Shown: piece after piece, positions 60,737 through 64,000 of the stretch
How the letters are laid out: the number at the start of each line of letters is the position of its first letter
Position numbering within the stretch: the first letter of the stretch is position 1
Origin: an uncultured bacterium
GTDB lineage: Bacteria > Bacillota > Clostridia > Peptostreptococcales > Anaerovoracaceae
Assembly (NCBI GenBank): GCA_905214195.1
Contig: CAJMLH010000004.1
Location: forward strand, 1-64,000
Direction: 5' to 3'
Length of the DNA stretch: 64,000 nucleotides
Notes under the pieces: generated by a model
Database searches by the model: none
What the model saw: only the letters and a program-made list of their open reading frames with translations
What the model was told of the DNA's origin: nothing
Made by a program: the position numbers and the translations under genes

Positions 60737-62356
60737 ATGGCAAACAGTAAGATACTAAAAGGTACCGCCATACTGGGTATAGCGGGAATCTTCGTAAAAA
60801 TATTGGGGGCTGTTTTTAGAATACCTCTGACGGCATTGATAGGAACGGAGGGAATGGCATATTACGGATATGCATACCCCCTTTATTCACTGTTTCTTGT
60901 TATAGCAACGGCAGGTATACCTGTAGCAATATCAAGAATGGTATCTGAAAGGATAGCTTCCGGTGACTTTGCGGGAGCGCAGCGCGTGTTCGGTGTATCA
61001 AGATGGCTGCTTTTAGGCATTGGCGTATTTGCATTTGCAGTATGCTTTTTTGGAGCAGAGCTTATAGCAGAATATGTGTCAAAGGATATGGGGGCTGTTC
61101 TTCCTATAAAAGCCATAGCTCCGGCACTTATATTTGTTCCTGTGATGTCTGCGTACAGAGGATATTTTCAAGGCAGACAGAACATGAATCCAACGGCTAT
61201 TTCACAGTTTATAGAACAGATTTTCAGAGTGGCGGTCGGTTTGGTACTGGCATCTGTATTTGTAACCAAGGGACTTGAAATGGCGGCTGCGGGTGCTACA
61301 TTCGGTGCAACTGTAGGCTCAGTGGCAGGTCTTGCCGTTATAATGATAATATATGCTTTAAACAAAAGAGCCATAAAATATCACTTGAGACACAGCCGCA
61401 GCACACAGGGAGAGAGAAGAAAAAAAGAAAGAACAATAGCTATAGTAAAGCAGATTTTGATAATAGCCATACCTATAACCATAGGAGCATCTATTCTTCC
61501 GCTTGTAAATTTCGCTGACAGTGCAATCGTTACAAGAAGACTTCTTGATGGCGGTTTCTCAGAGATTGAGGCCAGAGAATTATGGGGACAGCTGAGCGGT
61601 TATTGTAATACCATGGTCGGTCTACCTCAGGTTTTGACTCAGGCAGTTGCTGTGGCGATGGTGCCTGCCATAGCAGCGGCATATAAGCTTAAAAACAGGG
61701 CGGAAATCAGTGAAAATATCAATCTTGGAATGAGAATAAGCATGATAATCGGTATGCCTTGCGCAGCCGGAATGATAGCATTGGCAGAACCTATTTTGTT
61801 GCTGTTGTTTTCTTCGGAAGCAGCAAGCGCAAGCAGCGCCGCTCCTACACTTATGATAATGTGTATCGGTGTGCCGCTTATGGCATTGCTTCAGACTACC
61901 AACGGAATATTGCAGGGCGTAAACCGTCAGGTATTACCTATGAAAAATCTTGCAATAGGTGCGTTGGCAAAAGTAATATTGACTTATGTTCTTGTAGCGG
62001 TGCCTACTCTCAATATAAAAGGGGCAGCTATAGGCTCCGTATTTGTTTACGGTATAGCACTTTTGCTGAATTTGCGGGATATGAAGCGTTATACAAAGGT
62101 TAAGATAGATTTTATGCTCACATATGTTAAACCTACAATAGCCTCACTTGTTATGGGAATATGTGCATTTGCATCATACAAGCTGATATTCGGCATTGCT
62201 TCAAGCAATACCTTGGCAACATTCGGTGCGGTTTTAGTGGGAGTAATAGTTTACGGAGTATTGATTTTAACTACAAAAGCAATAACAAAGGAAGAAATTG
62301 CAAGGATGCCAAAAGGGGGCAAACTTGTTAAAATCATGGATAAATTCATAAAATAA
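60737..62356 (+). CDS. spoVB: Polysaccharide flippase family protein SpoVB
   Basis: The 539-residue membrane protein of the MATE-like/MurJ-type exporter superfamily starts KILKGTAILGIAGIFVKILG and has PLTALIGTEGMAYYGYAYPL with about 14 helices. SpoVB is needed for spore-cortex peptidoglycan in Bacillus; other family members move cell-wall intermediates. Its position next to spoVT, mazG and hup is the usual one for SpoVB. It lies 17 bases after the amidohydrolase. Confidence 0.9.
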   Translation: MANSKILKGTAILGIAGIFVKILGAVFRIPLTALIGTEGMAYYGYAYPLYSLFLVIATAGIPVAISRMVSERIASGDFAGAQRVFGVSRWLLLGIGVFAFAVCFFGAELIAEYVSKDMGAVLPIKAIAPALIFVPVMSAYRGYFQGRQNMNPTAISQFIEQIFRVAVGLVLASVFVTKGLEMAAAGATFGATVGSVAGLAVIMIIYALNKRAIKYHLRHSRSTQGERRKKERTIAIVKQILIIAIPITIGASILPLVNFADSAIVTRRLLDGGFSEIEARELWGQLSGYCNTMVGLPQVLTQAVAVAMVPAIAAAYKLKNRAEISENINLGMRISMIIGMPCAAGMIALAEPILLLLFSSEAASASSAAPTLMIMCIGVPLMALLQTTNGILQGVNRQVLPMKNLAIGALAKVILTYVLVAVPTLNIKGAAIGSVFVYGIALLLNLRDMKRYTKVKIDFMLTYVKPTIASLVMGICAFASYKLIFGIASSNTLATFGAVLVGVIVYGVLILTTKAITKEEIARMPKGGKLVKIMDKFIK

Positions 62357-62367
62357 AGGAAAGAATC

Positions 62368-63192
62368 ATGAAGAAAGAATATGAACATTTGGCCCATAGT
62401 GCTGAAACATCTGAGGAAGCTATTAAGAGGATAGAGGAGATAATAGCCATCCTCAGAGTAGAATGTCCGTGGGACAGAAAGCAGAACCACAAAACTTTAC
62501 GCAGAGGCATGATAGAAGAAGCATATGAGGTTGTGGAGGCTATAGACAATGATGATGTGGCAAACTTGAGGGAAGAACTGGGTGATGTATTGCTTCAGGT
62601 AGTATTTCATTCCAATCTGGCAGAGGAAGCTAAGGCTTTTAATCTTACGGATGTGATAAACGATGAATGTGAAAAGATGATAAGAAGGCACCCGCATGTT
62701 TTTTCGGAAGAAATATCAAATAATTCCAATGAATCTATTGACAAAGTGCTTGAAAAATGGGAAAATATCAAGGCGGCGGAGAAAAAGGACATTACAAGGA
62801 CACAAGTTCTTGAAAATGTTCCCAAAGCATTGCCGGCTTTAACAAAAGCCGCAAAAGTCCAGAAAAAAGCTGCTGAAGTGGGATTTGATTGGGATGACGC
62901 AAAAGACGCCTTGGACAAGATTAGAGAAGAGACAGAAGAACTTGCCGAAGCAGTAAACCAAAATGATATTGAGGAAGAACTTGGAGATTTGTTGTTTTCT
63001 GTAGTAAATGCAGCACGGTTTCTGAAAGTGGATCCTGAAGAGGCCCTTAACGGAGCAACTAAAAAATTTATCAGGCGGTTTGGTTATATAGAAGAAAAAA
63101 GTTTATCATGTGGAAAACTTTTGGAACACATGAGTCTAAAAGAGATGGACGAGTTGTGGAACGAGGCGAAAAAGTCGGAAAAAGAGATTTAA
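62368..63192 (+). CDS. mazG: Nucleoside triphosphate pyrophosphohydrolase MazG
   Basis: MazG hydrolyses (d)NTPs to monophosphates. Two MazG domains are visible: CPWDRKQNHKTLRRGMIEEA with EELGDVLLQVVFHS (first), and REETEELAEAV with EELGDLLFSVVN (second), each keeping the ExxE...ExxD metal ligands. Length 274 is typical. It precedes hup by 40 bases. Confidence 0.95.
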   Translation: MKKEYEHLAHSAETSEEAIKRIEEIIAILRVECPWDRKQNHKTLRRGMIEEAYEVVEAIDNDDVANLREELGDVLLQVVFHSNLAEEAKAFNLTDVINDECEKMIRRHPHVFSEEISNNSNESIDKVLEKWENIKAAEKKDITRTQVLENVPKALPALTKAAKVQKKAAEVGFDWDDAKDALDKIREETEELAEAVNQNDIEEELGDLLFSVVNAARFLKVDPEEALNGATKKFIRRFGYIEEKSLSCGKLLEHMSLKEMDELWNEAKKSEKEI

Positions 63193-63232
63193 TCTCTTAG
63201 TAATAAACAATTATTTTTAGGAGGAAATTTAG

Positions 63233-63511
63233 ATGAATAAGGCTGAACTGGTAGCTGCAGTAGCAGAAAAAACAAATTTTACTAAGAAAGATGCAGAACT
63301 TGCAATCAATGCATTGGTTACAAGCATTGAAGAAGCTCTCGTTAAGGGTGATAAAGTACAGTTGATCGGATTCGGAACTTTTGAAACAAGAGAAAGAAAG
63401 GCAAGACAGGGAAGAAACCCGAGAAAGCCTGAAGAAGTTATTGATATTGCAGCTTCAAAGGCTCCTGTATTCAAGGCAGGTAAAGCTTTAAAGGACGCAG
63501 TAAACAAATAG
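63233..63511 (+). CDS. hup: DNA-binding protein HU
   Basis: The 92-residue histone-like protein starts MNKAELVAAVAEKTNFTKKD and contains LIGFGTFETRERKARQGRNP with the DNA-minor-groove arm proline, followed by RKPEEVIDI. The AGGAGG site is strong. HU dimers compact and bend DNA. Confidence 0.98.
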   Translation: MNKAELVAAVAEKTNFTKKDAELAINALVTSIEEALVKGDKVQLIGFGTFETRERKARQGRNPRKPEEVIDIAASKAPVFKAGKALKDAVNK

Positions 63512-63528
63512 TTTACAAGTGTAAGCCA

Positions 63529-63768
63529 ATGAGAGTAGATAAATTTTTAAAAAATTCGAGACTCATAAAACGGCGAACAGTTGCCAAGGACGCCTGCGAT
63601 CAGGGCAGAGTCTTTATCAACGACAAGGCTGCAAAGGCCGGTTCGGAGGTAAAACAGGGCGATATAATCAGAATAGAATTCGGTAACAGCTCAATAGCGG
63701 CAAGAATATTGCTGCTAAGCGAATCCTGCAAAAAAGAGGACGCTGTGAAGATGTACGAAATAATATAA
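63529..63768 (+). CDS. rqcP: S4-domain RNA-binding protein RqcP
   Basis: The 79-residue protein MRVDKFLKNSRLIKRRTVAK with DACDQGRVFINDKAAKAG and GDIIRIEF is an S4 domain of the YabO/RqcP (HSP15-like) type. In Bacillus it acts with RqcH in ribosome-associated quality control (alanine tailing). It follows hup by 17 bases, as in most clostridia. Confidence 0.93.
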   Translation: MRVDKFLKNSRLIKRRTVAKDACDQGRVFINDKAAKAGSEVKQGDIIRIEFGNSSIAARILLLSESCKKEDAVKMYEII

Positions 63769-63793
63769 GGGTCGGCATATGCCGACTCTTTTT
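63769..63793 (+). terminator. Terminator after rqcP
   Basis: GTCGGCAT pairs perfectly with ATGCCGAC and is followed by TCTTTTT, directly after the rqcP stop. Confidence 0.88.
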
Positions 63794-64000
63794 ATATAGC
63801 TTATGTATACTTTAAAATATAAATTAAAAGGAGTTGTTTTTTTACATACAAATGTTAAAATAAATACAAACAAATGATGTTTGTAATATACAAAGCAGTA
63901 GTCAGTATTATTCGGTTTTAGGATTTAAATTTCAATTTCAATGAAAGGAGTTATACCATGAAAAGAAAAAAGAGTTGAAAACAGAGGTAGTCTTAATTAG
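63794..64000 (+). other. Upstream region and possible start of the next gene
   Basis: Contains the dyad TACAAAC/GTTTGTA near 63880 and, with AAAGGAG upstream, an ATG at 63958 whose frame stops after six codons (MKRKKS). If one A were missing from the A6 run at 63966-63971, the frame would read MKRKKELKTEVVLI to the end of the window. Whether this is a short leader peptide, a frameshift or a sequencing slip cannot be told. Confidence 0.3.

Overview
This 64 kb window reads as the chromosome of a low-GC, anaerobic, spore-forming member of the Firmicutes, class Clostridia. The evidence is the conserved sporulation-linked order spoVG-purR-murC-glmU-prs-pth-mfd-spoVT-spoVB-mazG-hup-rqcP, pyruvate:ferredoxin oxidoreductase and NfnAB in place of a pyruvate dehydrogenase, the oxygen-independent cobalamin pathway, and short intergenic spaces with Shine-Dalgarno sites and TTGACA/TATAAT promoters. 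A family-XIII or Anaerovoracaceae-like clostridium is my best guess, but this is inference; there is no rRNA in the window. I saw no tRNA, CRISPR array, transposase or prophage.

Layout. (1) 1-5.8 kb: translation and RNA genes (3' end of rbfA, nrnA, truB, ribF, rpsO, pnp). (2) 5.9-12.9 kb: a CarD-like regulator, two ATPase-permease fusion ABC transporters behind a promoter that carries a perfect dyad, rlmN, and a small P-loop protein. (3) 13-20.9 kb: a Nudix hydrolase, then an electron-transfer operon made of a long structured attenuator-like leader, a duplicated RnfB-type polyferredoxin, PFOR and NfnAB. (4) 21-26 kb: a surface-protein locus with four SipW/TasA-type exported proteins, one carrying a PPKTG sorting signal and one frameshifted, behind a promoter whose 17-bp spacer contains eight consecutive G. 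(5) 26.3-27 kb: a DUF3793 gene behind a perfect 18-bp palindrome. (6) 27-45.4 kb: a cobalamin regulon. A first cobalamin riboswitch precedes eleven biosynthesis genes (cbiB, cobD, cbiD, cbiL, cbiF, cbiG, cbiH, a cbiJ-cbiE-cbiT fusion, cbiA, cobQ, cbiC). A second riboswitch precedes two envelope proteins with related domains and a BtuFCD-type ABC importer. (7) 45.4-47.9 kb: a BFD-type ferredoxin and two unlike CobW-family GTPases, one His/Cys-rich and one fused to a DUF1980-like domain. (8) 47.9-64 kb: pyruvate kinase, then the conserved spoVG-to-rqcP housekeeping and sporulation block, with a GlmU reduced to its acetyltransferase half.

How the parts work together. PFOR makes acetyl-CoA and reduced ferredoxin; the RnfB-like polyferredoxin and NfnAB are placed to move those electrons to NADPH and other acceptors. 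The two riboswitches should turn on both synthesis and uptake of corrinoids when cobalamin is scarce. The surface proteins in front of BtuFCD suggest a wall-to-membrane relay that hands corrinoid (or another tetrapyrrole or metal complex) to the importer; this is inference. The CobW GTPases nearby fit a metal-handling role for Co, Zn or Ni.

The observations most worth a second look are the poly-G promoter ahead of the surface operon, the pseudoknot-plus-terminator leader ahead of the polyferredoxin/PFOR operon, the riboswitch-controlled surface relay, the split GlmU, and the two CobW variants. All homology statements come from reading the sequence and from general family knowledge; no database search was run.
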